Shown piece after piece: positions 33,784 through 42,196 of a stretch of 44,971 nucleotides of DNA (positions are counted from its first letter, which is position 1; every line of letters begins with the position of its first letter). The notes under the pieces are model-generated. The model did not search any database. It was given only the letters and a program-made list of their open reading frames with translations, and had not been told where the DNA came from. This stretch comes from Burkholderiaceae bacterium (GTDB lineage Bacteria; Pseudomonadota; Gammaproteobacteria; Burkholderiales; Burkholderiaceae_B), in NCBI GenBank assembly GCA_020851995.1, contig JADZBO010000212.1, positions 1 to 44,971 of the forward strand, given 5' to 3'. A program made the position numbers and the translations under genes.

Positions 33784-34395
33784 AAGCTTTCTTTCAAGCA
33801 GCAACAACTCCGATTCCGCGAGGATGCGATCCTTGACGCAGTCAACCGTCTGCTGTCTCGCAAGGGCTTTGATCTGATGACGATGGACGAGGTCGCGGCC
33901 GAGGTCGGCATCTCCAAGGCAAGCCTCTACAAACACTTCGAATCCAAGGAAGAACTCGCCGCCGCGTCCATGACCCGCTTGCTTGAGCAGACGCTTGACC
34001 ATGCCCACAGCCTGGCCGCTGAACTTTCACCGCTCAAGCGCCTCAAGGCGGTGATGCGGTGGGCAGTGACCGCGCACCTGGATGGCGCGATGCCCTCGTT
34101 GCCATCCACGCGCTCCAACATCCAGCATGCGCTGATCGGTTACGCGCCCTATGCAGAGCGGGTCGGTCAACTCACGGAACTGCTCGGCGGCTGGATCCTG
34201 CAGGCGCAGGATACTGGCGACCTTTCACCCGATTTACCCGGCGAAGTCATTCTGTACACCATCTACGCCCGCTCCTGTGATCCGGTGTCAGACTTTCTCA
34301 AAACCGGAGGTGCCTTCACCGACGACGAAATTGTCGGTTACGTGGAGCGCACCTGCTTTAACGGGATCACAGGATCACCTGATCCAGTCGCCTGA
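33763..34395 (+). CDS. TetR/AcrR-family transcriptional regulator
   Basis: 210 residues. The N-terminal helix-turn-helix is plain: REDAILDAVNRLLSRKGFDL followed by TMDEVAAEVGISKASLYKHF (about 43-62) and ESKEEL. The remainder is an alpha-helical ligand-binding and dimerisation domain. It is divergent from the nine-gene lipid operon and is its probable repressor. The start ATG 33763 lies in the last 19-bp repeat unit and has no Shine-Dalgarno; no other start codon is available upstream of the DNA-binding domain in this frame. The ligand is unknown; a fatty acid or acyl-CoA would fit the operon. Confidence 0.85.
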   Translation: MTPATAKKLSFKQQQLRFREDAILDAVNRLLSRKGFDLMTMDEVAAEVGISKASLYKHFESKEELAAASMTRLLEQTLDHAHSLAAELSPLKRLKAVMRWAVTAHLDGAMPSLPSTRSNIQHALIGYAPYAERVGQLTELLGGWILQAQDTGDLSPDLPGEVILYTIYARSCDPVSDFLKTGGAFTDDEIVGYVERTCFNGITGSPDPVA

Positions 34396-34447
34396 GCATC
34401 GTCCTGCCGTCCTCGGCTAGAATCGGTCTCTTTGTCCCGGGCATCCC

Positions 34448-35362
34448 ATGTGGTTCAAGAATCTCAAACTGTTCCGTCTCACCAGTGACTGGAAGACCTC
34501 CGCCGAGCAACTCGACGGCCTGTTAGCGAAGGAAGCCTTTGTGTCCGCGGGTGCCGCGGCACCGATGTCCTCGGGCTGGGTCTCCCCGCGCGAAGGCGAC
34601 GTCCGCCTCGCCTACCCGGTCGGCCGTCAGATCCTGTGCGCCTTTCGCACCGAGAAAAAGCTGTTGCCGGCCTCCGTCATCAATCAGTTCGTCAAGGTGC
34701 GCGCCACGGAACTGGAAGACCAGCAGGGCTTCAAGCCGGGCCGCAAGCAAATGCGGGACCTCAAGGAAGAGGTCACCGAATCCCTTCTGCCCCGCGCTTT
34801 CAGCCTGCAACGCGACACGCGTCTGTGGATCGATCCTGTCAACCACTGGGTCGTCGTCGACACCGCCTCTGCCTCCAAGGTCGAGGAGGTCATCTCCGCG
34901 ATGGGTCGCTTGCTCCACCCCTTCCCCATGCTGCCGGTGCAGGTCAACATCAGCCCGGCCACCGCCATGACCGAATGGCTCCTCACCGGCGAGCCTCCCG
35001 TGAATTTCACGGTCGATCAGGATGCCGAACTGCGCGCGGGTGGCGACAAGGCCGCTGTGGTGCGCTATGTCAAGCACACGCTGGATATCGACGACATCAA
35101 AAAACACGTCCAGAGCGGTAAGCAGTGCACCCGCCTCGCGCTCACTTTCAATAACCGCGTGTCCCTGGTTCTGACCGAAAATCTCGACATCAAGCGTGTC
35201 GCTGCACTCGACATCCTCGACTCACCTGACTTGCAGGGTGCGGCAGACGCTGCCGAAAAATTCGACGGCGACATGACTTTGATGTGCGCCGAAATCAGCC
35301 AGTTGCTCGATGCCCTGATGGCCACGCTACAGGAAATCAGGGCTGACGCAACCAGGCCGTAA
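34448..35362 (+). CDS. rdgC: Recombination-associated protein RdgC
   Basis: Nucleoid-associated, ring-forming double-stranded DNA-binding protein that limits RecA activity. It has 304 residues, the normal length. It opens MWFKNLKLFRLTSDW and has AYPVGRQILCAFRTEKKLLPASVIN, the central SLLPRAFSLQRDTRLWIDP and the C-terminal KQCTRLALTFNNRVSLVLTE. It is monocistronic as far as can be seen, 52 bases after tetR. A TAGAAT that could be a -10 lies at 34419-34424. Functionally it fits the presence of recA-recX elsewhere in the window. Confidence 0.93.
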   Translation: MWFKNLKLFRLTSDWKTSAEQLDGLLAKEAFVSAGAAAPMSSGWVSPREGDVRLAYPVGRQILCAFRTEKKLLPASVINQFVKVRATELEDQQGFKPGRKQMRDLKEEVTESLLPRAFSLQRDTRLWIDPVNHWVVVDTASASKVEEVISAMGRLLHPFPMLPVQVNISPATAMTEWLLTGEPPVNFTVDQDAELRAGGDKAAVVRYVKHTLDIDDIKKHVQSGKQCTRLALTFNNRVSLVLTENLDIKRVAALDILDSPDLQGAADAAEKFDGDMTLMCAEISQLLDALMATLQEIRADATRP

Positions 35363-35436
35363 AGCGGATCTCGCAGCAACCGAACCGACTTGTCACACAA
35401 CCCGCAGCAGCCGAACCCATTTCCAGGAGGCCACCC

Positions 35437-35757
35437 ATGGACCTGATGATCAGCAGCCAGGTGATCCAGCCCGTCAAGAACGGCGTCTTGCTCGCCGTGA
35501 CGGCGGGCGATCTCGCGGTACGGGCGTATGTTGTGATCGAGCCCCAGGATCTTCACATCGTCGAAGGCCTGGTCCCGTCCGCCGTGTTCGAAAGCGGTGC
35601 ACAAGTGCATGTGGGCGGCATCGGCGCCGATGACGACGTCGAAGACCAGGTCGTCCAGATCCTGGAGGCCATGGATCCGGATGACGTTGTGGTCTACCTG
35701 TGCGACGGTGAGCCGAGCTACGCCGCGACACTCGCCATTCTGGGTGCCGTCTTCTAG
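35437..35757 (+). CDS. Small conserved-looking protein of unknown function
   Basis: 106 residues, acidic (many Asp and Glu), no signal peptide and no membrane segment. The sequence alternates short hydrophobic strands (NGVLLAVTAGDLAVRAYVVI; VVYLCDGEPSYAATLAILGAVF) with an acidic middle (GADDDVEDQVVQILEAMDPDD). I do not recognise the family. A good AGGAGG Shine-Dalgarno precedes ATG 35437, and codon use matches the neighbours, so it is a real gene. It lies 74 bases after rdgC on the same strand and may be co-transcribed. Confidence 0.7.
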   Translation: MDLMISSQVIQPVKNGVLLAVTAGDLAVRAYVVIEPQDLHIVEGLVPSAVFESGAQVHVGGIGADDDVEDQVVQILEAMDPDDVVVYLCDGEPSYAATLAILGAVF

Positions 35758-35892
35758 GTAATGTTCAACACATGATTCCCAGTCCGGGAAACACGATCAT
35801 CCGGCCCTGAAAACTGGCCACGGGCTGCGCGTCGCCGCCGAGAATCTGTTTGAAGATCGCGTCCCGGCCCGGGGCAACTCTTCGAACGCGAT

Positions 35893-37266
35893 TCAAACCA
35901 CCTTCGAGGGCTTGACTCGGTGCGTCAGCAACAGAGCCATGACGCCCACCGCCATGACCAGCATCGAGATATGCACCGCGTTCTTGCTCGCCGCGTAAAC
36001 AATGCTTGAGTAGGCCAGGTAGGCGCAGGTCAGGCAGAATAATGCGGGGGTCAGCGGGTAAAGCGGCACACGGAAAGGACGGTCGGCATTAGGATCGCGT
36101 ACACGCATCACGAACAGCGATACGCCCACCAGAAACAGAAAGATCCAGAAGACCGGTGCAGTGAATTCGACCATCACTTCAAAGCCATCGGTCTGCCAGA
36201 TCCCCAGCCCCACCAGCGCCAGACTGATGACTGACTGAATCAGGTAGGCGCGGATCGGCGAGCTGCGCCCCGCGTGCCAGTGGCCCATAAACCGCAGCGC
36301 CGGCCAATCGCGGCCCAGTGCGAAGTTGCTGCGCGCGCCGACGATCATCGTGGCGTTGATACTGGTCAGCGCCGAGATCGCCACGAAAATCCCGAGCGCG
36401 CGTTCGCCCCAGGGACCAAACGCCTTGCCCATCAGATCAGCCGCGATCGCCTTGCTGTCAGCAAGCCCTTGCAGACCCATGCCCGCCAGAATCGCGATAT
36501 TCACAAACACGTAAATCACCGTGATGATCACGATGCTGAAGACAATGACCGGCACGATGGCCCGGCGCCCGCCGCGCACTTCGGCGGAAATGTAGGCGGC
36601 CTCGTTCCAGCCCCCGTAGGTCAGCAGCACGAAAACCATCGCCAGGCCGAACATGCCCAGACTCGGCGTCGAGGTGAATGCCTCGCTCGTGACGGGCGTG
36701 CTGCCTGCCAGCACCATCCCGGCCACCCCCACGCAAATCAGCCCGCTGACTTCGATGACGGTCAGCAGCGTTTGCACCCACGAGGCCGCATGCAGTCCGA
36801 TCAGGTTGACGATCGTCAGGACCACGACAATGCCGACAGCCCAGATCGCACTCGAATGCGGCCCCAGATCAATCACCTTGGACAGGTAATCGCCAAACAC
36901 GAATGCCAGCAATGCGATCGACCCGGTGTTGATCACCGTGGCCTTGGCCCAGGCGTAAAGAAAGGCGACCTGACGGCCAAACGCCCTGCCGAGGAAGTGA
37001 TAATCGCCACCCGCGTGCGGATAGGTGGTCGCGAGCTCTGCGTAGCAAAGCGCACCGGCCAGCGAAATCACGCCGCCCAGGATCCAGGCCAAGATCATCC
37101 AGCCGGCGTCTCCGGTCACCCCGGCGACCATCGAGGGGGTCTTGAAAATACCCGCGCCGATCACGATTCCGACGATGATCGCGACCGCGCCCACCGGGCT
37201 TAGCCGACGCGTAGGTTCGGCAAAATGAGCCGCGGGCTCGGCGACTTGCTGCCTGGATTTCGTCAT
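35893..37266 (-). CDS. APC-family amino acid permease
   Basis: 457-residue inner-membrane transporter with about twelve helices. The signature of the amino acid-polyamine-organocation superfamily is in the first helix: VAIIVGIVIGAGIFKTPSMVAG (about 29-50), which carries the unwound GIGAGIF-like substrate site. YAELATTYPHAGGDYHFLGRAFG follows in helix 3, and GGWNEAAYISAEVRGGRRAIV in helix 6. It resembles the LAT/serine-threonine exchanger type. The substrate is not defined. It follows the exported methyltransferase gene by 15 bases on the minus strand, so the two probably share a transcript. Confidence 0.87.
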   Translation of the reverse strand: MTKSRQQVAEPAAHFAEPTRRLSPVGAVAIIVGIVIGAGIFKTPSMVAGVTGDAGWMILAWILGGVISLAGALCYAELATTYPHAGGDYHFLGRAFGRQVAFLYAWAKATVINTGSIALLAFVFGDYLSKVIDLGPHSSAIWAVGIVVVLTIVNLIGLHAASWVQTLLTVIEVSGLICVGVAGMVLAGSTPVTSEAFTSTPSLGMFGLAMVFVLLTYGGWNEAAYISAEVRGGRRAIVPVIVFSIVIITVIYVFVNIAILAGMGLQGLADSKAIAADLMGKAFGPWGERALGIFVAISALTSINATMIVGARSNFALGRDWPALRFMGHWHAGRSSPIRAYLIQSVISLALVGLGIWQTDGFEVMVEFTAPVFWIFLFLVGVSLFVMRVRDPNADRPFRVPLYPLTPALFCLTCAYLAYSSIVYAASKNAVHISMLVMAVGVMALLLTHRVKPSKVV

Positions 37267-37281
37267 TCAATGATCGTCACG

Positions 37282-38217
37282 TTACAACCGCCGCGCGCTG
37301 ACGGCGAAGATCGGCACGTTTTCAAGTACGTTGCCCGACATCTTGTCACCCAGCACGTTCACATCGAAGACCCGCTGGGCCTTCGCGTGATCCAGGTAGC
37401 GGAATGTCAGATGGCTGCCGTCGAGGCGCGGGCTCAGGATCGGCTGGGATTTACCATCAATCGTCAGCGTGCCGCCGATCTGCTGATAACTTTGCGCCAG
37501 GCTCAGCTGGACCTTCTTTGCGCCCTCGATCCCTGTGACCTCCCAGTTGCCGGCCACCCAGGACGGCACCACCCAGCGATAGCCGTGATCGCTTCCGACT
37601 GAGATGATTTCATCCGGTTCCCAATCCCCCATGTTGAAGGAATTGGCCAGAATCCGTGTCCCGGGTGTCATTTTCAGCAGCGTCGGACGCAGCTTCAGAT
37701 TCAGGTCCGGCAGCAGGTACAGCGTGACCACGGTCGCCTTGGAAAAATCCTCGACGAAGATATCGCCCGTGATGATTTTGACCTTGTCCTCGACGCCCGC
37801 GCGTTTGGCGTTGCGACGCGCCAGATCGGCCATCTCGGCCTTGTATTCGATGCCCACCGCATTGGCGCCGAAATTCTTGGCCGCCAGGATGGCGATCTTG
37901 CCGTCACCCGCACCCAGGTCATAGACCAGGTCGGTCGGTTTAACGCCAGCCGACGTCAGCAGTTTTTGCGCGAGACTATCCTGAGTCGGCACCCAGATGA
38001 CATCCTTGCCCATCTGGCCGATCATGGGTTCGAAGAGTTCATCACCCAGTTTGGGGCGCTCAGACTGCCGGGGCACTGGCGCTGTGGCAGCGGCGGCGGG
38101 AGTCGACGCACTCCCCGCGCCGGGTTTGCTGTCGGACTGCGCAGTCTGGCTGCCGGCGACGCCAGTCCAAAGCGCAGACGCAAGCGCGGCAAGGGCAAAA
38201 ACTCTGTGCAACTTCAT
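37282..38217 (-). CDS. Class I SAM-dependent methyltransferase with an N-terminal export signal
   Basis: 311 residues. The first 23 residues form a plausible Sec signal peptide (MKLHRVFALAALASALWTGVAG) followed by a Ala/Pro/Ser-rich linker to about residue 50. The catalytic domain then has the SAM motif LVYDLGAGDGKIAILAAKNFG (about 97-117), the acidic VGIEYKAEM and the post-motif VVTLYLLPDLNLKLRPTLLKM. That last stretch resembles the FAM173/ATP-synthase c-subunit lysine methyltransferase group. About 100 extra residues follow, predicted beta-rich. An exported SAM enzyme is odd because SAM is not known in the periplasm. It may be membrane-tethered with the domain in the cytoplasm, or not cleaved. 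Confidence 0.75.
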   Translation of the reverse strand: MKLHRVFALAALASALWTGVAGSQTAQSDSKPGAGSASTPAAAATAPVPRQSERPKLGDELFEPMIGQMGKDVIWVPTQDSLAQKLLTSAGVKPTDLVYDLGAGDGKIAILAAKNFGANAVGIEYKAEMADLARRNAKRAGVEDKVKIITGDIFVEDFSKATVVTLYLLPDLNLKLRPTLLKMTPGTRILANSFNMGDWEPDEIISVGSDHGYRWVVPSWVAGNWEVTGIEGAKKVQLSLAQSYQQIGGTLTIDGKSQPILSPRLDGSHLTFRYLDHAKAQRVFDVNVLGDKMSGNVLENVPIFAVSARRL

Positions 38218-38300
38218 CAGGATTTCCTCAAAAGATCGAACTTAGCGCGCTTGGCGCCCTCTGCATGCGACAGCTTCCGCGGGTGCAGGCGCCGCGGTCG

Positions 38301-38367
38301 CAGTGAGCAGTGAGCAGTGAGCAGTGCGCGGTGAGCAGTGCGCGGTGAGCAGTGCGCGGTGAGCAGT
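38301..38367. repeat. Nine 7-bp tandem units upstream of the methyltransferase gene
   Basis: Units CAGTGAG, CAGTGCG and CGGTGAG succeed each other with an exact 7-bp period (three CAGTGAG, then CAGTGCG-CGGTGAG three times, then a partial unit). It lies between the dehydrogenase stop (38424) and the methyltransferase start (38217) on the minus strand. Confidence 0.92.
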
Positions 38368-38423
38368 CAGGCGGTAGCGGCACGCCGCTGCAGACCAGGA
38401 CAGCAACAACGTAACAAACTGTA

Positions 38424-39317
38424 TCACTCCTGCACGGGCTTCGCTCCGAACTCGGCGCCCGCCCATTGCTCGATATGACGAATGATGTGCGCGTAGTCTT
38501 TGGGACCATCGCCCTGACTGATCGCAAACGCCAGAAACTGACGCGCTGCAGGGCTTACCGTCATGGGCACACCGAGCTTTTCGGCCTCTTCCATGCACAG
38601 TTTGATGTCCTTGTGCAACAGATCGGTCGTGAAGCGCGTCGGAAAATCACGGGTCAAAATGCACTGGGGCACCTTCTCCTGGGTGGCAAACGAGCGACCA
38701 CTCGACGTATTGATGACATCCAGCATCTGCTTGGGATCCAGCCCGGCCTTGGCGCCGAAAACCAGCGTTTCGCAGGCTGCCACGAACGACACGGCGCACA
38801 GCGTGTTGTTGACAATCTTCATCGTCTGGCCCAAGCCCGGCGCCGCACCCAGATAGTGGATATTTTTGGCCAGCACATCGAGCGCGGGCTTGGCGGCCAG
38901 GTAGGCCGCCTCGTCGCCCGACACCATCATGGTCAGGGTGCCCTTTTCAGCACCGGTCGTGCCGCCGCTCACGGGCCCTGTCACCCACTGAATACCGCGT
39001 TCGGCGGCCTGCGCGGCCAGGCTTTCCGTGACCGAGGGGCCGGTCGTTGACAGGTCAACGATGTTGCGCACCGCACTGCCTTGCAGGATTTCCGCCGCGA
39101 CCGATTGCACGATTGACGGCATCGGCAGACACAGCAGCACCGTATCAGCCTCGTCAGCAAGCGCCCGGGCGCTGACCGCCGCGCGAGCCCCGCTGGCAAC
39201 GACGCGTGCCAGGGCCTGCGAATTCACGTCAAAAACAACGGGGTTCAGGCCTGCCGCTGCCAGGCGCGTTCCAAAATGGAACCCCATATTCCCCAGGCCA
39301 ATCAATCCAAGTTTCAT
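38424..39317 (-). CDS. NAD(P)-dependent beta-hydroxyacid dehydrogenase (3-hydroxyisobutyrate dehydrogenase family)
   Basis: 297-residue beta-hydroxyacid dehydrogenase. The cofactor-binding start is MKLGLIGLGNMGFHFGTRLA, the substrate motif is TGPVSGGTTGAEKGTLTMMV (about 116-135) and the catalytic Lys is in MKIVNNTL (about 165-172). The family includes 3-hydroxyisobutyrate, tartronate semialdehyde and related reductases, and the exact substrate is undetermined. It is the third gene after the PLP enzyme and the Bug protein on the minus strand (79-base gap). It could reduce or oxidise a small hydroxy acid taken up through that system. Confidence 0.85.
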   Translation of the reverse strand: MKLGLIGLGNMGFHFGTRLAAAGLNPVVFDVNSQALARVVASGARAAVSARALADEADTVLLCLPMPSIVQSVAAEILQGSAVRNIVDLSTTGPSVTESLAAQAAERGIQWVTGPVSGGTTGAEKGTLTMMVSGDEAAYLAAKPALDVLAKNIHYLGAAPGLGQTMKIVNNTLCAVSFVAACETLVFGAKAGLDPKQMLDVINTSSGRSFATQEKVPQCILTRDFPTRFTTDLLHKDIKLCMEEAEKLGVPMTVSPAARQFLAFAISQGDGPKDYAHIIRHIEQWAGAEFGAKPVQE

Positions 39318-39396
39318 TGCTGTCGAATCCTGAATACTTTAGTCGCCCAATGAAAAGTCGTGCACTCAGTTTTCTCCACCCGCGCGGCGATGCCGC

Positions 39397-40449
39397 TCAG
39401 TCTTCCGCTTTGAAATCAATGGCCTGCGCGGCCTTGCGAAAGCGTTCGATCTCGGCAAGCTGGAAGGTTCGCATCTGCTCAGGCCCGAAGGGCATCAGTT
39501 CGCCGCCGGTTTTGACCACGAACTCCTTCGAGTCAGGCTGGGAAAGTGCTTTTTGCATGGCTTCGGCAAGTACCTTGACCACACCGTCCGGCGTCTTGGC
39601 CGGCACCCAGAAAGCCGTCCAACTGTAATGCACAGCCTCTGGATAGCCGCTTTCCTTGAATGTCGGCACGTCCGGCAATTCCGGGTGCCGACTGGCGCCT
39701 GACACTGCGACAGCCCTCACCTTCCCCTGTGCCGCCATGCTGGCCGATCCGGTGCCATCGGCGACCGCCATGTCCACCTGTCCGCCCATGACATCCGTCA
39801 ACGTTTGCGAAAGCCCCTTGTACATCACGTTTTGCAACTTCACGCCGGCCGGAGCCGTGAACTGCGCCAGGGCCAGCTGGTAGCCCGGAGAGTATGTGCC
39901 CGAATTCAGGGGCGGGGATTGTTTGCCGCGCGCCACAAGATCCGCGAGCGACTTGATCGGCGAATTCGGTGGCACCATGACCACCGCCATTGACCGCGTC
40001 ATACCGGAGACTGGTCGAACATCCTTGACCGGATCGTAGGCCAGCTTTTTCTCGGTCACCACGTTGACCGCCATCGGCGAATTACTGCCCAGAATCATCG
40101 TGTAGCCGTCCGGCGGATCGGCCAGCATCGCCTGCACGGAAAGCGCGCCACCCGCACCGGGTTTGTTTTCCACCACCACAGGCTGGCCCAGAATCTCGGA
40201 CAGCTTCTTGCCGAAGAAGCGCGCATAGACATCCGACCCACTACCGGCCGTAAACGGCACCAGGATGCGGATCGGACGCGTGGGGAAGTTCGTCGCGGCA
40301 GTGGCGGATCCGGCGCTAGCACCGCTGCCCGCTACCGCTCCCGCCACTGACTGAACCTGCTGAGCACTGACGCACGCAGGCAGCAGCGCAACGGCCAAAG
40401 CGGCTGCGACGCCGTGCGCAATCAAACTACGACGACTGATGTCGCTCAT
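39397..40449 (-). CDS. Bug-family (TctC) solute-binding protein
   Basis: 350-residue periplasmic binding protein of the tripartite tricarboxylate transporter type, greatly expanded in Burkholderiales. The N-terminus has a twin-arginine (SRRSL) followed by a hydrophobic stretch ending ALLPACVSA, so export through Tat or Sec. Family marks are FPTRPIRILVPFTAGSGSDVYAR, VVVENKPGAGG and LADPPDGYTMILG. Between signal and domain lies an Ala-Gly-Ser-rich spacer. No TctA/TctB membrane genes are near, which is usual for Bug orphans. It stands 30 bases after the CuyA-like PLP enzyme and probably supplies its substrate or a product-related acid. Confidence 0.87.
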   Translation of the reverse strand: MSDISRRSLIAHGVAAALAVALLPACVSAQQVQSVAGAVAGSGASAGSATAATNFPTRPIRILVPFTAGSGSDVYARFFGKKLSEILGQPVVVENKPGAGGALSVQAMLADPPDGYTMILGSNSPMAVNVVTEKKLAYDPVKDVRPVSGMTRSMAVVMVPPNSPIKSLADLVARGKQSPPLNSGTYSPGYQLALAQFTAPAGVKLQNVMYKGLSQTLTDVMGGQVDMAVADGTGSASMAAQGKVRAVAVSGASRHPELPDVPTFKESGYPEAVHYSWTAFWVPAKTPDGVVKVLAEAMQKALSQPDSKEFVVKTGGELMPFGPEQMRTFQLAEIERFRKAAQAIDFKAED

Positions 40450-40479
40450 GATGTGTCTCCTCGCCTTGTGATGCAGAAA

Positions 40480-41496
40480 TCAGGCCACAGCCTGAGGGTC
40501 GCCCAGCAGCACCGATTCGTAGGCATGCAGCGCGGTCGCACCGCCCGTGTGAAGGAAGAGCACGTTGTCCGTGGGTTTGAAATAACCCTTGCGCGAGAGC
40601 CCGATCAGCCCCGCCATGATCTTGCCCGTATAGACCGGATCCAGCAGAATGGCTTCCGTGCGAGCCAGCATCTGCACCGCCTCGATCATCGCCGGATTCG
40701 GCACCGAATACTTCGGCCGCCACCAGTCGCCATGGCTGACCACGGCCTCGCGCGGCACCTTGATGTCCACGCCCAGCAGGTCCAGCGTGGCCTGCGCCTC
40801 TTTGAGGACCAGCGGATCCTGATCGGAAGGGTCGCGGCTGACACCGATGCCCACGATCGGAATCCGGATGTTGTTACCCAGGAACCCGGCGACCAATCCG
40901 CCGTGGGTTCCCGAACTGCCCGAACCCACGACCACGTGATCGATCCCCAGACCCATTTCGGCCAGTTGCTGCTGAAGCTCCTGTGCACAATCGACGTAGC
41001 CCAGCCCGCCAATCGCGTTGGACCCACCGCCCGGCACAATATAGGGCGTGCGCCCCAGCGCCCGGACTTCGTCCGCCGCTTTTTGCATGGCCTCAGCCAT
41101 GTTGCTGCCGCCCGGCACCACGGTGATCGACTCGACGCCCATGAGCCGGTACATGAAATTGTTACCCGTCGCATCCACCTTGTAGCTGCCGGGCACCCGC
41201 TCCTCGATGACGAAACGGCACTTCAGGCCTTCCTTGACCGCCGCTGACAGCGTGATGCGACAATGATTCGATTGCGGGGCACCGCAGGTGATCAGCGTAT
41301 CAGCGCCCTTGGCAAGCGCGTCGCCCATCAGGAACTCCAGCTTGCGCGTCTTGTTGCCACCCGGATTCAGGCCCAGCATGTCGTCACGCTTGATCCAGAC
41401 GCGCGGGCCGCCCAGGGCACGCGTGAAATTCGGCAAAAACTCCAGCGGCGTAGGCCCCTGGGAGTAGCGGCGGCGGGGGAAACGGCTCAGATCCAT
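40480..41496 (-). CDS. PLP-dependent D-cysteine desulfhydrase/L-cysteate sulfo-lyase-like enzyme
   Basis: 338 residues, fold-type II PLP enzyme of the ACC deaminase/D-cysteine desulfhydrase family. The start LSRFPRRRYSQGPTPLEFLP and length recall CuyA, the L-cysteate sulfo-lyase that makes pyruvate, ammonia and sulfite. The PLP lysine is predicted as Lys49 in GGNKTRKLE, with QSNHCR (75-80) facing the cofactor phosphate side. EERVPGSYKVDATGNNF and PGGGSNAIGGLGYVDCA also match the remembered CuyA pattern. D-cysteine desulfhydrase or ACC deaminase are the alternatives. It leads a minus-strand set with the Bug protein and a hydroxyacid dehydrogenase and faces trxC divergently; a sulfate uptake operon begins 1.1 kb away. 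Confidence 0.75.
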   Translation of the reverse strand: MDLSRFPRRRYSQGPTPLEFLPNFTRALGGPRVWIKRDDMLGLNPGGNKTRKLEFLMGDALAKGADTLITCGAPQSNHCRITLSAAVKEGLKCRFVIEERVPGSYKVDATGNNFMYRLMGVESITVVPGGSNMAEAMQKAADEVRALGRTPYIVPGGGSNAIGGLGYVDCAQELQQQLAEMGLGIDHVVVGSGSSGTHGGLVAGFLGNNIRIPIVGIGVSRDPSDQDPLVLKEAQATLDLLGVDIKVPREAVVSHGDWWRPKYSVPNPAMIEAVQMLARTEAILLDPVYTGKIMAGLIGLSRKGYFKPTDNVLFLHTGGATALHAYESVLLGDPQAVA

Positions 41497-41658
41497 GAAT
41501 TCTTCCTTTCAGGTGAACATGTCAGGCACTTGAAATGTCGGCTTACCGGTGCCATTTAATGCCCAACAAATGATTTTTAGTTTGTCTTAGCATTTCTGCT
41601 GTGATCATCCTGCCCGGCGCAGGTCGTGTGCACGCAGTTTGCCCGACAGGAGCCCATC

Positions 41659-42093
41659 ATGCAATTGAACTGCCCGCACTGCCAGAAAGCCAACCGGTTT
41701 CCCGACGAACGCATCGGCGATGGCCCAACCTGCGGCGCCTGCGGCCAAGCGCTGTTTTCGGGCGTGCACGCAGTCGATTCCACCGGTCTTGCCGCCCTGA
41801 CAGCGCAAGCCAGAGTTCCGGTCATTGTCGATTTCTGGGCGCCCTGGTGCGCGCCCTGCAGGTCTTTCGCGCCCACCTTTGCCGCTGCTGCGCAAAAGCA
41901 TGGTGACCGACTCGTCTTCGCCAAAGTCGATACCGAGGCCAACCAGGATCTGGGGGCAAAATTCAATATCCGCTCGATCCCGACGCTCGCGGTCTTCAAC
42001 GGCACGCAGGAACTCGGCCGCGTCTCCGGCGCCCTGCCACCTGCGCAACTTGAAGATCTCATCCAGCAGGTATTGCAGCAAGTTTCAAAATAA
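41659..42093 (+). CDS. trxC: Thioredoxin 2 (TrxC) with WCAPC active site
   Basis: Zinc-ribbon thioredoxin, 144 residues, cytoplasmic disulfide reductase of the oxidative stress response in related bacteria. The N-terminal ribbon has two Cys pairs (CPHC and CGAC), and the thioredoxin fold has VDFWAPWCAPCRSFAP with the redox dithiol. The cis-Pro loop RSIPTLAVFNG is present. The central Gly of the usual WCGPC is Ala here, a change that alters redox potential in model thioredoxins. ATG 41659 has ACAGGAG at good spacing. It is divergent from the CuyA-like gene with a 162-base interval. Confidence 0.92.
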   Translation: MQLNCPHCQKANRFPDERIGDGPTCGACGQALFSGVHAVDSTGLAALTAQARVPVIVDFWAPWCAPCRSFAPTFAAAAQKHGDRLVFAKVDTEANQDLGAKFNIRSIPTLAVFNGTQELGRVSGALPPAQLEDLIQQVLQQVSK

Positions 42094-42145
42094 AGCTGAT
42101 CCTGAGTCCCCCTGTAACAACCGTTATAAGTTGTTTAGTCCTGGC

Positions 42146-42169
42146 GTATACCGTATCGATACTAGATAC
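42146..42169. promoter_or_regulatory. Nested palindrome upstream of higA (candidate autoregulatory operator)
   Basis: GTATC-GATAC (42153-42162) is a perfect 10-bp palindrome, and flanking GTAT (42146-42149) and ATAC (42166-42169) extend the symmetry outwards. It lies 27 bases before the higA start. HigA-type antitoxins commonly repress their own promoter through such sites; the link here is inferred. Confidence 0.55.
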
Positions 42170-42196
42170 AATGCTGCACGCAGGAAGGAGAACAAA

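Noticed and set aside
35371-35430. Two similar stretches (CGCAGCAACCGAACC and CGCAGCAGCCGAACC) before the small gene at 35437
   Set aside because: Only two short imperfect copies 30 bases apart; too weak to call a repeat.
35758-35892. A minus-strand frame ending near 35761 that looks like the C-terminal part of a protein
   Set aside because: It overlaps the permease end in another frame, has no start codon or ribosome site and no recognised family; probably chance, at most a remnant.
36274-37203. A 309-codon plus-strand frame opposite the APC permease
   Set aside because: Its composition (His, Arg, Asp, Gln) is a frame shadow of the membrane protein, and no ribosome site or similarity is seen.
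42094-42196. A complete higBA toxin-antitoxin module
   Set aside because: Only about 100 bases precede higA and no toxin-like frame is found on either side.
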